Assembly: GCA_035948415.1 (NCBI GenBank)
Contig: DASZJD010000106.1
Coordinates: 1 to 64,000, forward strand
Length of the DNA stretch: 64,000 nucleotides
Direction of reading: 5' to 3'
Source: Acidimicrobiia bacterium
Lineage (GTDB): Bacteria > Actinomycetota > Acidimicrobiia > IMCC26256 > PALSA-555
Shown here piece by piece: positions 47,545 through 56,839 of the stretch. The notes beneath the pieces were generated by a model, which was given only the letters and a program-made list of their open reading frames with translations, did not search any database and was not told the origin of the DNA. A program made the position numbers and the translations under genes. How positions within the stretch are numbered: position 1 is the first letter of the stretch; every line of letters starts with the position of its first letter.

Positions 47545-48963
47545 TCAGCCCTCGGCGACGGTGGCGACGAACCGCTCGAGCTGGCGGAGGTTCCGGCACT
47601 CGTAGACGCCGTCGCAGTAGGGGACGTACTCGGCCATGATCGAGTCGCCGGTGTCCCAGTAGCCGCGGGGCTCGGGGTTCAGCCAGTAGAGGTGGCGGGC
47701 CCGCTCCCCGAGCGCGCCGAGGACCCAGGCCTGGGAGGCGTGGTAGTTGTTGCGGGCGTCGCCGAGGAAGATCAGCGAGGTCTTCGGCGTCACCTCGGTG
47801 TGGTGGCGGTCCTCGAACACCTCGAAGGCGTGGCCGTAGTCGGAGTGGCCGTCGACCCACACGACGTCCGCCTCGGTGTTCACCCGGTGGACGGCCTCGG
47901 TGACGTCGTCCGACTCGGCGAAGAACCGCGTCACCTCGTCGATCCCGTCGATGAACACCCACGACCGCACCTTCGAGAACTGGCTGGCCATCGCGTAGAC
48001 GAACTGGAGCGTGAACCGGGCGAAGCTCGCCACCGACCCGCTGATGTCGGCTACCACCATGATCTCGGGCCGGGACGGGTGCGGATGCCGGAACTTCGGC
48101 TCGGCGGGCACGCCGCCGTACGACAGGGAGGCCCGCACCGTCTTCCGGAAGTCCAGGTGGCCGCGGTGGCGGCGTCGGCGACGCTGGGCCAGCCGAGCGG
48201 CCAGCGCCCGCGTGAGCGGGTAGATGGCCCGCTGCAGCGCCAGCATCTCCTCGCGGGACGCGTGCATGAAGTCCACGTCCTCCGGCAGCGGCTTGCGGAG
48301 GGTGCGGGCCATGGCCTCGACGCCCCGGTCGGCGACGAGGCGGCGACGGATCTCGGACTCGATGAGCTCGCGCAGCACCCGCAGCCGCCGCTGGAAGTCC
48401 TCCGCCTGCAGCCGGGCGCCGAGGTCGTCCTGCGGGGCGTCGCCCTCGTCGGCGGCCCGGCCGGCGAGCCGCGCCGCCAGGTCGTCGAGGTCGAGCTGGC
48501 GCAGCGTCCGGTACAGGTAATAGGTGCCGCCGACGGGCCGGCCGGGCTCCATGCCCGCGAAGGCGCCGACGGCCGCAGCGGCGAGGCGGCGCAGCTCGTC
48601 GCGGTCCATGGTGAGGAGCGCCTCGAGCAGCAGCTGCGCCAGCTCCTCCCGGGTCAGGTCACCGCCGCCGCCCCCGCCCGCCTCGCCGGCCCGGTCGGCC
48701 AGCTCGGCCCACTCGTCGGCGTTCGGGTCGTCGGCGTCCACGCCCCGGCTGTAGAGGGAGAAGTAGACGTCGAACACGGTGTCGAACGCCGGCCGGTGCC
48801 GGTGGTGCTTGACGAGGGTGGCGCCGAGGGCCGTCTTCAGGACGTCGCGGTCGCGGATGTCGACGTGCTCGACCGCCCGCATGGCGTCGAGGTTCTCGGT
48901 CATCGACACCGGCAGGCCGGCGGCGCGCAGCTCGTGGACGAAGCCCTGCAGGACGTCGAGCAT
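47545..48963 (-). CDS. VWA-domain (CoxE-like) protein
   Basis: 472 aa. Helical N-terminus, a Gly/Arg-rich middle and a C-terminal von Willebrand A domain with the MIDAS motif DISGSV near residue 300 and a later GDARNN. MoxR/VWA pairs act as metal-insertion or assembly chaperones; the client is unknown. ATG 48963 immediately follows the MoxR ATPase gene. Confidence 0.85.
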   Translation of the reverse strand: MLDVLQGFVHELRAAGLPVSMTENLDAMRAVEHVDIRDRDVLKTALGATLVKHHRHRPAFDTVFDVYFSLYSRGVDADDPNADEWAELADRAGEAGGGGGGDLTREELAQLLLEALLTMDRDELRRLAAAAVGAFAGMEPGRPVGGTYYLYRTLRQLDLDDLAARLAGRAADEGDAPQDDLGARLQAEDFQRRLRVLRELIESEIRRRLVADRGVEAMARTLRKPLPEDVDFMHASREEMLALQRAIYPLTRALAARLAQRRRRRHRGHLDFRKTVRASLSYGGVPAEPKFRHPHPSRPEIMVVADISGSVASFARFTLQFVYAMASQFSKVRSWVFIDGIDEVTRFFAESDDVTEAVHRVNTEADVVWVDGHSDYGHAFEVFEDRHHTEVTPKTSLIFLGDARNNYHASQAWVLGALGERARHLYWLNPEPRGYWDTGDSIMAEYVPYCDGVYECRNLRQLERFVATVAEG

Positions 48964-48964
48964 C

Positions 48965-49843
48965 TCAGGTGGGATCGCCGGCGGGCACCAGCTCCTTGCG
49001 GGCCTTGGCGATGTCCGACTGGTACTTCAGGAGCACGTGCAGCGTGTCGCCGATGACCTCGGGGGAGATCTCGGCGGTCCCGAGGTAGAGGAGGGTGCGG
49101 GCCCAGTCGATCGTCTCCGAGATCGACGGCGCCTTCTTCAGCTCGAGGTCTCGGATCGAGCGCACGACCCGGGCCACCTGCTCGGCGAGCTCGTCGTCGA
49201 TCTCGGGGACCCGCACCCGCACGATGTCCTTCTCGCGCTCGATGTCGGGGTAGTCGACGTGCAGGTAGAGGCAGCGCCGCTTCAGCGCCTCCGACAGCTC
49301 GCGGGTGTTGTTCGAGGTCAGCACGACGAACGGCCGCTGGTGACCGACGATGGTGCCGAGCTCGGGGATCGACACCTGGAAGTCGGAGAGGACCTCGAGG
49401 AGCAGCGCCTCGGTCTCGATCTCGACCCGGTCGACCTCGTCGATGAGCAGGACCACCGGGTCCTCGGCGCGGATCGCCTCCAGCAGCGGCCGGGTGAGGA
49501 GGAACGGCTCCGAGAAGATGTCGGCCTCGACGTCGGCCCAAGAGGCCTCGTGCTCGCGGTCGGACTGGATGCGCAGGAGCTGCTTCTTGTAGTTCCACTC
49601 GTAGAGGGCCTTGGCCTCGTCGAGACCCTCGTAGCACTGGAGGCGGATGAGGCGCGCGCCGGTCGCCCGGCTCAGCGCCTTCGCCAGCTCGGTCTTGCCG
49701 ACCCCGGCGGGGCCCTCGACCAGCACCGGCTTCTCGAGCCGGTCGGCCAGGTACACCACGCCGGCGATGGTGGCGTCGGCGAGGTAGTCGACGGCCCGCA
49801 GGCGCGGGATCACGTCGCCGACGGACGCGAAGCGGGTCGCCAC
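48965..49843 (-). CDS. MoxR-family AAA+ ATPase
   Basis: 292 aa. Walker A GPAGVGKT near residue 44, Walker B VVLLIDEVDR, sensor VLTSNNTRELSEALKRRC, and the LYLHVDYPD motif. Partner of the following VWA gene. The GTG at 49843 overlaps the proA stop (TAGTG). The much longer frame upstream is a shadow of proA. Confidence 0.92.
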   Translation of the reverse strand: MATRFASVGDVIPRLRAVDYLADATIAGVVYLADRLEKPVLVEGPAGVGKTELAKALSRATGARLIRLQCYEGLDEAKALYEWNYKKQLLRIQSDREHEASWADVEADIFSEPFLLTRPLLEAIRAEDPVVLLIDEVDRVEIETEALLLEVLSDFQVSIPELGTIVGHQRPFVVLTSNNTRELSEALKRRCLYLHVDYPDIEREKDIVRVRVPEIDDELAEQVARVVRSIRDLELKKAPSISETIDWARTLLYLGTAEISPEVIGDTLHVLLKYQSDIAKARKELVPAGDPT

Positions 49844-51087
49844 TACTCGACCACCTGCCCGTCGCCCCACACCTCGTAGCGGTAGGTCGTGAGCTCGCGA
49901 GGGCCCATCGGGCCGCGGGCGTGCAGCTTCTGGGTCGAGATGCCGATCTCGGCGCCGAAGCCGAACCGCTCCCCGTCGGTGAAGCGCGTCGACGCGTTCA
50001 CGATCACGACACCGGTGTCGACCTCGCGGGTGAACCGGCGGGCCGCGTCGAGGTCCCGGGTCACGATGGCGTCGGTGTGCCCGGAGCCGAACCGGTTGAC
50101 GTGCTCGATGGCGGCGTCGATCGAGGCGACGACGGCCACGGCGAGGCGCAGGTCGAGGAACTCGCGGGCGAAGTCGTCGTCGGTGGCCGCGGCCATCGGC
50201 CGCACCCGACGGGCCGACTCGTCGCCGAGCAGCTCGACGCCGTAGGCCTCGAGCACGTCGGCGACCCGGGGCAGGAAGGCGGGGGCGACCGCCTCGTGCA
50301 CGAGCAGCGACTCGGCGGCGTTGCACACGCCGGGTCGGCTGGTCTTGGCGTTCACGACGATGGCCAGGGCCTGCTCGAGGTCGGCGGCGGCGTCCACGTA
50401 GACGTGGCAGTTGCCGTCGCCGTCGATGACGACGGGGACGGTCGCGTGCTCGCGGACGCTCGCGATGAGCGCGGCGCCGCCGCGCGGGATGAGGCAGTCG
50501 ATGTGGTCGGTGAGGCGCATGAGCTCGACGGCGGCGGCGTGGGAGGGGTCGTCGACGAGCTGCACCGCGTCGGTGGGCAGGCCCGCCTTCGTGACCGCGT
50601 CGCGCAGGACGTCGACGACGGCCCGGTTCGACCGCTGGGCGCTCGACGACCCCCGCAGGAGCACGGCGTTGCCGGCCTTCAGGGCGATGGCGGCGGCGTC
50701 GCTCGTGACGTTGGGGCGGTTCTCGTAGATGACGGCGACGACCCCGAGCGGGACCCGGACCCGACGCAGCTCGAGGCCGTTCGGCCGGCGCCACCCGTCG
50801 AGGACCTCGCCGAGGGGGTCGGGGAGGGCGGCCACCTGGCGCAGCCCGGCCGCCATGCCGGCGAGCCGGGTGTCGGTGAGCCGGAGCCGGTCGAGGGGGG
50901 CGGCGTCGAGGCCGTCGGCCTGGGCCGCGGCCACGTCGGCGGCGTTGGCCTCGAGCACCTCCGGGGCCCGCTCGAGGAGCAGGTCGGCGCCGGCCGACAG
51001 GGCCGCCTCGCGCTCCCCCGCGGCGGCGGTGAGGAGCCGCCGGGACGCCGCGGTGGCGCGGCGGCCCAGCTCGGCGACGGTGGGCAC
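49843..51087 (-). CDS. proA: Gamma-glutamyl phosphate reductase
   Basis: 414 aa, second step of proline synthesis. Catalytic Cys in [20 protein letters not shown](P)-binding region with [14 protein letters not shown], and the ending [23 protein letters not shown] 51087 with TACACT exactly 6 nt upstream, so probably leaderless with its own promoter although proB lies 250 bp upstream. Confidence 0.95.
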   Translation of the reverse strand: MPTVAELGRRATAASRRLLTAAAGEREAALSAGADLLLERAPEVLEANAADVAAAQADGLDAAPLDRLRLTDTRLAGMAAGLRQVAALPDPLGEVLDGWRRPNGLELRRVRVPLGVVAVIYENRPNVTSDAAAIALKAGNAVLLRGSSSAQRSNRAVVDVLRDAVTKAGLPTDAVQLVDDPSHAAAVELMRLTDHIDCLIPRGGAALIASVREHATVPVVIDGDGNCHVYVDAAADLEQALAIVVNAKTSRPGVCNAAESLLVHEAVAPAFLPRVADVLEAYGVELLGDESARRVRPMAAATDDDFAREFLDLRLAVAVVASIDAAIEHVNRFGSGHTDAIVTRDLDAARRFTREVDTGVVIVNASTRFTDGERFGFGAEIGISTQKLHARGPMGPRELTTYRYEVWGDGQVVE

Positions 51088-51093
51088 GCAGGG

Positions 51094-51099
51094 AGTGTA
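51094..51099 (-). promoter_or_regulatory. Leaderless-type -10 box of proA
   Basis: TACACT, 6 nt before GTG 51087. Confidence 0.55.
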
Positions 51100-51138
51100 C
51101 CGGCGGGCCTCGAACGCCCTTTGGGGCATTCGGTACGC

Positions 51139-51202
51139 GGGAGGGCCGCGAGGCCGCGCCGTTGCGGTGTCCCGCCGGCGCGGGCCTCGCGCCGCACCTC
51201 CC
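51139..51202 (-). terminator. Long inverted repeat between proB and proA
   Basis: Three stacked stems of 6, 9 and 6 bp: GGGAGG/CCTCCC, CGCGAGGCC (51147-51155)/GGCCTCGCG (51183-51191), and GCGCCG/CGGCGC, with small bulges and a 14-nt loop. No T-run. Plausible terminator of obgE-proB or RNA structure. The rest of 51088-51336 shows no gene. Confidence 0.4.
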
Positions 51203-51336
51203 GCCACGCGTCGGCCGCCTGAGCCCCCGGTTCGGCGGTGGCCCTCCCCCCGTCGGCCGACGACGAGTGGGGGGAAGTGTGTCCCTTGTCACGCCCGGGC
51301 GCAAGGGCACCCCGCCGATTTTTCGGGCGCCGCGGC

Positions 51337-52422
51337 TCAGGCCAGCACGACGAGGTCGTCGCGGTGGATGACCTCGTGGGGGGCGCCCTCGGGGAGCTCG
51401 CCGGTCTTGCGGCCCGCCACCCGGCGGAGGGTGGCGCTGTCGTAGCGGACCAGGCCCTTCGCGAACGCGGCGCCGTCGTCGCTGACAACCTCGACGGCGT
51501 CGTCGGCGTCGAAGCGGCCGTCGACGCCCCGGACCCCGGCCGGCAGCAGCGACCGGTGGTCCTCGGCGAGGGCCCGGCGGGCCCCCGCGTCGACGACGAC
51601 CCGACCGGCGGCGCCGCGAGCGAACGCGATCCAGAGCTTCCGGCTCGACAGGCGGGTGGCGCGGGGGCGAACGAGGGTGCCGACGGGCTGGGCCTCGATG
51701 GCCCGGCACAGCACGCCGGGCTCCTCGGCGGCGGCGATCACCGTTCGGACGCCGGACCACGCCGCGATCTTGGCCGCCGCCAGCTTGCTCGCCATGCCGC
51801 CGCTCCCCCGGTCGCTCCCGGCGCCGCCGGCGACCGCCTCGAGGGCGGCGTCGACCTCGACGATCTCCTCGATGAGCGAGGCCCGGTGGTCGAGGCGGGG
51901 GTCGGCGGTGAACAGCCCGTCGGTGTCGGTCAGCAGGACCAGCACGTCGGCGCCGACGAGGTGGGAGACGAGCGCCGCCAGCCGGTCGTTGTCGCCGTAG
52001 CGGATCTCGTCGTCGGCGACGGTGTCGTTCTCGTTCACGACCGGCACCACGCCGAGCTCGAGGAGGCAGGCCAGGGTCTGGCGGGCGTGCAGGTACTGCG
52101 ACCGCTGCCCGAAGTCGTGCGGCGTGAGCAGCACCTGCCCGGCGACGAGCCCGCGCGCCGCGAGCAGCGCCGAGACCCGCTCCATGAGCCGGGGCTGGCC
52201 CACGGCCGCGACCGCCTGCAGCGCGCCGAGGTCGTCGGGGCGCTCCGTGAGCCCCAGCGCGGGGAGCCCGGCCGCGATCGCCCCCGAGGAGACGAGCACG
52301 ACGACGTGACCGGCGGCGCGGGCGGCGGCCAGCTCGTCGCCGAGCTTGGCGAGGGCGGCGGCGTCGAGCTCGCCCGTCTCGCGGGTGATCGAGGAGGTCC
52401 CGACCTTGACCACGGCCTTCAT
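51337..52422 (-). CDS. proB: Glutamate 5-kinase
   Basis: 361 aa, first step of proline synthesis, feedback-controlled by proline in the family. Kinase domain with KVGTSS, VSSGAIAAG, NENDTV and GSGGMASKLAAAKIA, then a C-terminal PUA domain (about 270-361). ATG overlaps the obgE stop (ATGA). Confidence 0.96.
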   Translation of the reverse strand: MKAVVKVGTSSITRETGELDAAALAKLGDELAAARAAGHVVVLVSSGAIAAGLPALGLTERPDDLGALQAVAAVGQPRLMERVSALLAARGLVAGQVLLTPHDFGQRSQYLHARQTLACLLELGVVPVVNENDTVADDEIRYGDNDRLAALVSHLVGADVLVLLTDTDGLFTADPRLDHRASLIEEIVEVDAALEAVAGGAGSDRGSGGMASKLAAAKIAAWSGVRTVIAAAEEPGVLCRAIEAQPVGTLVRPRATRLSSRKLWIAFARGAAGRVVVDAGARRALAEDHRSLLPAGVRGVDGRFDADDAVEVVSDDGAAFAKGLVRYDSATLRRVAGRKTGELPEGAPHEVIHRDDLVVLA

Positions 52423-53666
52423 CGGTCGGGCGCGTCCTCGACGTACTCGAGCTCGACCGCGCCGACGCGCACCACGTCACCGTCGCGCGCACCGGCGCGG
52501 GTGAGGGCCCGCTCCACGCCGAGACGCCGGAAGCGGTCGCGCACGTAGGCGAGCGCGCCGGCGTCGGTGAGGTCCGTCATGGCCACGACCCGCTCGGCGG
52601 CTCGGCCGGCGACGCGCCAGGCCCCGTCGTCGTCGCGCGCCACGACGAAGCCGTCCTCGTGGGGCCGGAGCACGACGACGCCGGCGCGAGGCGGCGCGAC
52701 GTCGCGCGCCTCGGCGACCAGCGCGCCGAGCTGGCGGACGAACGTGTCGAGGCCGGCGTGGGTCACCGCCGACACGCGGAGGCCGGGCACCGACGCGGTG
52801 GCGACGTCGGCCTTCGTGCCGACGACGAGGCGGGGCCGGTCGAGCAGCTCGGGCCGATAGCGGCGCAGCTCCTCGAGCAGGGTGCGCTCCTGGTCGGCGG
52901 GGCTGCGCCCGTCGACGGCGGCGAGGTCGAGCAGCAGCACCAGCACGCGGGCCCGCTCCACGTGGCGGAGGAACCGGTGCCCGAGGCCGCGCCCGTCGGC
53001 GGCGCCCTCGACGAGACCCGGGATGTCGGCGAGGACGAACTCGTGGCCGTCGGCGCGCACCACGCCGAGGTGCGGCTCGAGGGTCGTGAACGGGTAGTCG
53101 GCGACCTTCGGCCGGGCCGCGCTCACCGACGCGATGAGCGTCGACTTGCCCGCGTTTGGGAATCCGACGAGGGCGGCGTCGGCGACCAGCTGCACCTCGA
53201 GCCGCAGCCAGCGCTCCTCCCCGTACTCGCCCTGCTGCGCGAACCCCGGCGCCCGCCGCCGGTTGGTCAGGAAGCGGGCGTTGCCCCGCCCGCCGCGGCC
53301 GCCGCGGGCGGCCACGTAGCGGTCGCCGGGGGCGACGAGGTCGGCGACGAGCTCCCCGCCCCGTTCCCGCACGACCGTCCCCTCGGGGACGCCGACGACG
53401 AGGTCGGCCCCGCGGACGCCGTGCCGCCGCCGCCCGGAGCCGTGGCCCCCCGACCCGGCCCGGCGGTGCGGGTGGTCGCGGAAGCCGAGGAGCGAGGCCA
53501 CGTTGCGGTCGGCCTCGAGCACCAGGTCGCCGCCGTGGCCGCCGTCGCCGCCGTCCGGCCCGCCGCGGGCCACGTGGGCCTCCCGCCGGAACGACACCGC
53601 GCCGGCCCCGCCGTCCCCGCCCCGCAGGTTGACCTGCACCTCGTCGACGAAGGAGGACCGGGCCAT
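52419..53666 (-). CDS. obgE: GTPase Obg
   Basis: 415 aa ribosome-associated GTPase. Gly-rich Obg fold (1-155), G domain with G1 GFPNAGKS, G3 DIPG and a G4 that reads GTKAD instead of NKxD, and a C-terminal OCT domain. ATG 53666 with TATCCT exactly 6 nt upstream, so leaderless. Downstream of rplU-rpmA as usual. Confidence 0.95.
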   Translation of the reverse strand: MARSSFVDEVQVNLRGGDGGAGAVSFRREAHVARGGPDGGDGGHGGDLVLEADRNVASLLGFRDHPHRRAGSGGHGSGRRRHGVRGADLVVGVPEGTVVRERGGELVADLVAPGDRYVAARGGRGGRGNARFLTNRRRAPGFAQQGEYGEERWLRLEVQLVADAALVGFPNAGKSTLIASVSAARPKVADYPFTTLEPHLGVVRADGHEFVLADIPGLVEGAADGRGLGHRFLRHVERARVLVLLLDLAAVDGRSPADQERTLLEELRRYRPELLDRPRLVVGTKADVATASVPGLRVSAVTHAGLDTFVRQLGALVAEARDVAPPRAGVVVLRPHEDGFVVARDDDGAWRVAGRAAERVVAMTDLTDAGALAYVRDRFRRLGVERALTRAGARDGDVVRVGAVELEYVEDAPDR

Positions 53667-53672
53667 GACCCG

Positions 53673-53678
53673 AGGATA
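53673..53678 (-). promoter_or_regulatory. Leaderless-type -10 box of obgE
   Basis: TATCCT, 6 nt before ATG 53666, in the 56-bp rpmA-obgE gap of the same strand. Confidence 0.5.
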
Positions 53679-53722
53679 GGGAGAGGGTGGCCGGGGGGCG
53701 GGACCCGTTCGGGTCGCGCCGC

Positions 53723-53974
53723 TCAGGGCGAGACGACGTCGACGAGCTTGCGGCCCTTGCGGCGCACGAAGCGGACGGTGCCGTCGGCGGTGGCGAAGAG
53801 GGTGTCGTCGCCGCCCCGCCCGACGTTGTCGCCCGGGTGCAGGCGGGTGCCCCGCTGGCGGACCAGGATGGCGCCGGCCCGCACCGGCGCGCCGGCGCCG
53901 ACCTTGACCCCGAGCCGCTGCGCGGCGGAGTCACGCCCGTTGCGGGACGACGCGGCACCCTTCTTCTTCGACAT
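53723..53974 (-). CDS. rpmA: 50S ribosomal protein L27
   Basis: 83 aa, starts [21 protein letters not shown] and keeps [21 protein letters not shown]. Seven bp after rplU, the standard rplU-rpmA pair. Confidence 0.96.
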   Translation of the reverse strand: MSKKKGAASSRNGRDSAAQRLGVKVGAGAPVRAGAILVRQRGTRLHPGDNVGRGGDDTLFATADGTVRFVRRKGRKLVDVVSP

Positions 53975-53981
53975 GGTCCCC

Positions 53982-54293
53982 TCAGCCTGCCGCGATCTCG
54001 GTGATCTCGACCAGCGAGTAGCGCTGGCGGTGCCCCCACCGGCGCCGCTGGTTCGACTTGGCCTTGTAGGTGGAGGCCCGGATCTTCGTGCCCTTCCCCT
54101 CCTCGACCACGCGGCCCACGACTCGGGCCGCGCCGAGTTGGTCCGGGGTCGCGAGCACCCGGTCCCCGTCGACGAGCAGGACCGGGGCCAGCTCGACCTC
54201 GTCGCCGGCGTCGGCGCCGAGGCGCTCGACCTGGAGCCGCTGGCCCCGTTCGACCCGGTACTGCTTGCCGCCGGTGTGCACCACCGCGTACAT
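53982..54293 (-). CDS. rplU: 50S ribosomal protein L21
   Basis: 103 aa, starts [19 protein letters not shown]-terminal [18 protein letters not shown] is the rRNA-binding signature. ATG 54293 has GGAGG 5 nt upstream; longer in-frame starts are spurious. Confidence 0.96.
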   Translation of the reverse strand: MYAVVHTGGKQYRVERGQRLQVERLGADAGDEVELAPVLLVDGDRVLATPDQLGAARVVGRVVEEGKGTKIRASTYKAKSNQRRRWGHRQRYSLVEITEIAAG

Positions 54294-54319
54294 CGGAACC
54301 TCCATGAGCGGCGGCGATC

Positions 54320-56077
54320 CTACTGCAGCTCCTCGAGGAGGCTCTCCTCGAGGAGGTAGCCGCGCCCCTGACAGGTCGGGCACGTCTCGCTCATCGACTC
54401 GACGAGGCCCTCCGACACGCGCTTGCGCGTCATCTCGACGATCCCGAGCTCGGAGATGTCGAAGGCCTGGGCGCGCGTCTTGTCGCGAGCCAGGGCGCTG
54501 CGGAAGGCCCGGATGACCTCCTCGCGGTTGGCCCTCACCTCCATGTCGATGAAGTCGATGACGATGATCCCGCCGATGTCTCGGAGCCGCAGCTGCCGGG
54601 CGATCTCGTCGGCCGCCTCCAGGTTGTTGCGGAAGACCGTCTCCTCGAGGCTCGACGAGCCGACGTTCTTGCCCGTGTTGACGTCGATGACGGTGAGTGC
54701 CTCGGTGCGGTCGACGACGAGCGACCCCCCGGACGGCAGCCACACCTTCCGGTCGAGCGCCTTCAGCAGCTGCTCGTTCACGTGGTGCCGCTCGAAGAGG
54801 GGCAGCCCCTCCTCCTCGGCGTCGTAGTACTCGACCCGCTCGGCCAGCTCCGGCGTCACCGCCTCGATGTACGCCCGCACCTCCTCGTAGAGGGCGCGGT
54901 CGTCGATGAGCACGCCGCGGTACTCCTTCGTGAACTCCTCGCGCACGATCCGCAGCGGCAGCGGCGGCTCCTGGTACAGGAGCCGGGCCGGCTTCGACCG
55001 GGCCGCCAGCGCCGAGATCTGCTCCCACTGGTCCCGGAGGCGGGCCACGTCGCGCTCGAGCTCCTCGTCCGCGGCTCCCTCCGCCGCGGTCCGCACGATG
55101 AGGCCGGCGTCCGGGGGCCGGAGCCCCTCGAGGACCCGTCGGAGGCGTCGCCGCTCGTCGTCGGGGAGCCGCTTCGAGATGCCGTGGGTCTGCGGCTCGC
55201 CGGGGACCATCACCACGAACCGGCCCGCGAGGCTGACCTCCTGGGTGAGGCGGGCGCCCTTGGCCCCGATCGGGTTCTTCGTGACCTGCACGACGACGCT
55301 CTGGCCCGCCTTCAGGAGCCGCTCGATTCGGGGCTGCTTCTCCTCCACCTCGTCGGGGTCGAAGCTCACGTCGCCCCGGTACAGGACGCCGTTCTTCGGG
55401 GTGCCGATGTCGACGAAGGCCGCCTCCATGCCCGGGAGCACGTTCTGGACCCGGCCGAGGTAGATGTTGCCGTCGATCGAGGTGTCGGCGTCGGTGGTGG
55501 TCGTGACCGAGTGCTCAACGAGCACCCGTCCCTCGAGCAGCGCCAGGTGGGTGTGCCCGTTCGGACGGACGTGGACGAGGAGCTGGTAGCGGCCCGCCGG
55601 CCGTCCCTTGCGGGTCCGGCCGCGGCGACGCTCGCGCTGCTCGGCGTCGAGCTCGTCGAGGTCGACGCCGGCGCCGACGCCGAGGTCGGCCTTCACGACG
55701 TCGTCGGTGCGGGCGGGGCTGGACCCTCGGCCCCGGCCGCCGCGCCGGCGGCGCCGCGGGGTCGGCTCCGCCGCCGGTCGGCTCGGGGCGGGCCGACGGT
55801 CGCCGATCTTCGGCCGCGCGGCCGGAGCCGGCGCGTCGCCGTCCGGCTCGTCGGGGTCCGGCTCGCCGGCGGGCTCGTCGCCGGCGGGACCGCCGGCGCT
55901 CGGCTTCCGTCGGTTGCGGCCGCCCCGCGAGCCGCGGCGGCGGCGTCGGCGGGGGGCGGCGCCGTCGCCGTCAGGCGAGGCGGCGGGTCCCGGCTCGGCC
56001 GGGCCGGTGGGGGTGGCCGGCGACGCGTCGCCGCCGGGGGTGGTGGAGGCGGTGGCCTCCGGGGTCTCGTCGGACAT
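54320..56077 (-). CDS. Ribonuclease E/G family protein
   Basis: 585 aa. A disordered Arg/Pro/Asp-rich N-terminus (1-160) precedes the S1 domain (about 200-270), RNase-H-like and DNase-I-like parts with the catalytic Asp of VIDVNTG, and the zinc-link CPTCQG near the end. It stops shortly after the zinc link, so the RNase E-type C-terminal scaffold is absent. The N-terminal extension is the actinobacterial form. ATG with AAAGGA ribosome site. Upstream of rplU, as in many actinobacteria. Confidence 0.92.
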   Translation of the reverse strand: MSDETPEATASTTPGGDASPATPTGPAEPGPAASPDGDGAAPRRRRRRGSRGGRNRRKPSAGGPAGDEPAGEPDPDEPDGDAPAPAARPKIGDRRPAPSRPAAEPTPRRRRRGGRGRGSSPARTDDVVKADLGVGAGVDLDELDAEQRERRRGRTRKGRPAGRYQLLVHVRPNGHTHLALLEGRVLVEHSVTTTTDADTSIDGNIYLGRVQNVLPGMEAAFVDIGTPKNGVLYRGDVSFDPDEVEEKQPRIERLLKAGQSVVVQVTKNPIGAKGARLTQEVSLAGRFVVMVPGEPQTHGISKRLPDDERRRLRRVLEGLRPPDAGLIVRTAAEGAADEELERDVARLRDQWEQISALAARSKPARLLYQEPPLPLRIVREEFTKEYRGVLIDDRALYEEVRAYIEAVTPELAERVEYYDAEEEGLPLFERHHVNEQLLKALDRKVWLPSGGSLVVDRTEALTVIDVNTGKNVGSSSLEETVFRNNLEAADEIARQLRLRDIGGIIVIDFIDMEVRANREEVIRAFRSALARDKTRAQAFDISELGIVEMTRKRVSEGLVESMSETCPTCQGRGYLLEESLLEELQ

Positions 56078-56095
56078 CGATCGATCCTTTGCTCG

Positions 56096-56839
56096 TCACG
56101 CGCACGCCTCCAGCGCACGCGCGTCCGCCCCCGAGGGGGCGGACGGGGCGAGATCGGCTGCCAGCGGCTCCCGCCGCGCGCCGTCCCGCTCGATCCATTG
56201 GTGGGTGCGGAGCACCCGGTCTTCGCCCTCGCCCGGCTCGGTGCCGAGGAGGGTTCGCAGCGCGGTCAGCACCTCGGCCGGTCGCGCCGCCCGCGGTCGG
56301 GTGGAGAGCTCGACGTCGACGCCGTCGGCGTCGACGGTGAGGCTCCGCAGGCTCGGCGCCACGTCGACGGTCACGGGTCGACCCTTCCGGGCGCTGGCCA
56401 CCACGAGGGTGGTCGCGTCGCCGGCCGCGGCGGCGGCGTCGACGATCGCGGCGGCGTCGACGTCGGCGAGCCGCAACGTGTAGGCGACCGCGGTCACCGA
56501 CTCCTGGAGGGCCGGGGCCCGCGGCGCCAGCGCCGCCGCGCCGGTCACGGCCAGACCGGGCGGCAGCCCGGCGGTGAGGAGCCCGGGCAGCTCGGCGGGT
56601 CCCGCCGGCTCCCGCAGCTCGACGTCGAGGTACTCGGCCCGGCTCTCGTGCCCCACGCCGAGCGCCAGCCCGAAGCTGACCTTCGGACGGGGCGCGAAGC
56701 CGGCGGTGAACGCCACCGGCAGGCCGGCGACGCGCAGGGCCCGCTCGAAGGCCCGGGCCACGTCCCGGTGCGACACGAACCGCACCTTGCCCTCCTTCGC
56801 GAAGCGCAGCCGCACCGGGTGGCCGGCCTCACCGCGCAC
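56096..56839 (-). CDS. DUF2344 radical-SAM-linked protein (TIGR03936)
   Basis: 247 aa, starts with RLRFAKEGKVRFVSHRDVARAFERAL, the family signature. Always found fused to or beside the radical SAM protein encoded just upstream; function unknown, perhaps tRNA or cofactor modification. Its GTG overlaps the end of that gene by 11 bp. Confidence 0.88.
   Translation of the reverse strand: MRGEAGHPVRLRFAKEGKVRFVSHRDVARAFERALRVAGLPVAFTAGFAPRPKVSFGLALGVGHESRAEYLDVELREPAGPAELPGLLTAGLPPGLAVTGAAALAPRAPALQESVTAVAYTLRLADVDAAAIVDAAAAAGDATTLVVASARKGRPVTVDVAPSLRSLTVDADGVDVELSTRPRAARPAEVLTALRTLLGTEPGEGEDRVLRTHQWIERDGARREPLAADLAPSAPSGADARALEACA

Noticed and set aside
49844-52492. Very long minus-strand frame continuing upstream of the MoxR gene
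   Set aside because: Runs out of frame through proA and proB, Arg-rich and without domains; MoxR starts at 49843.
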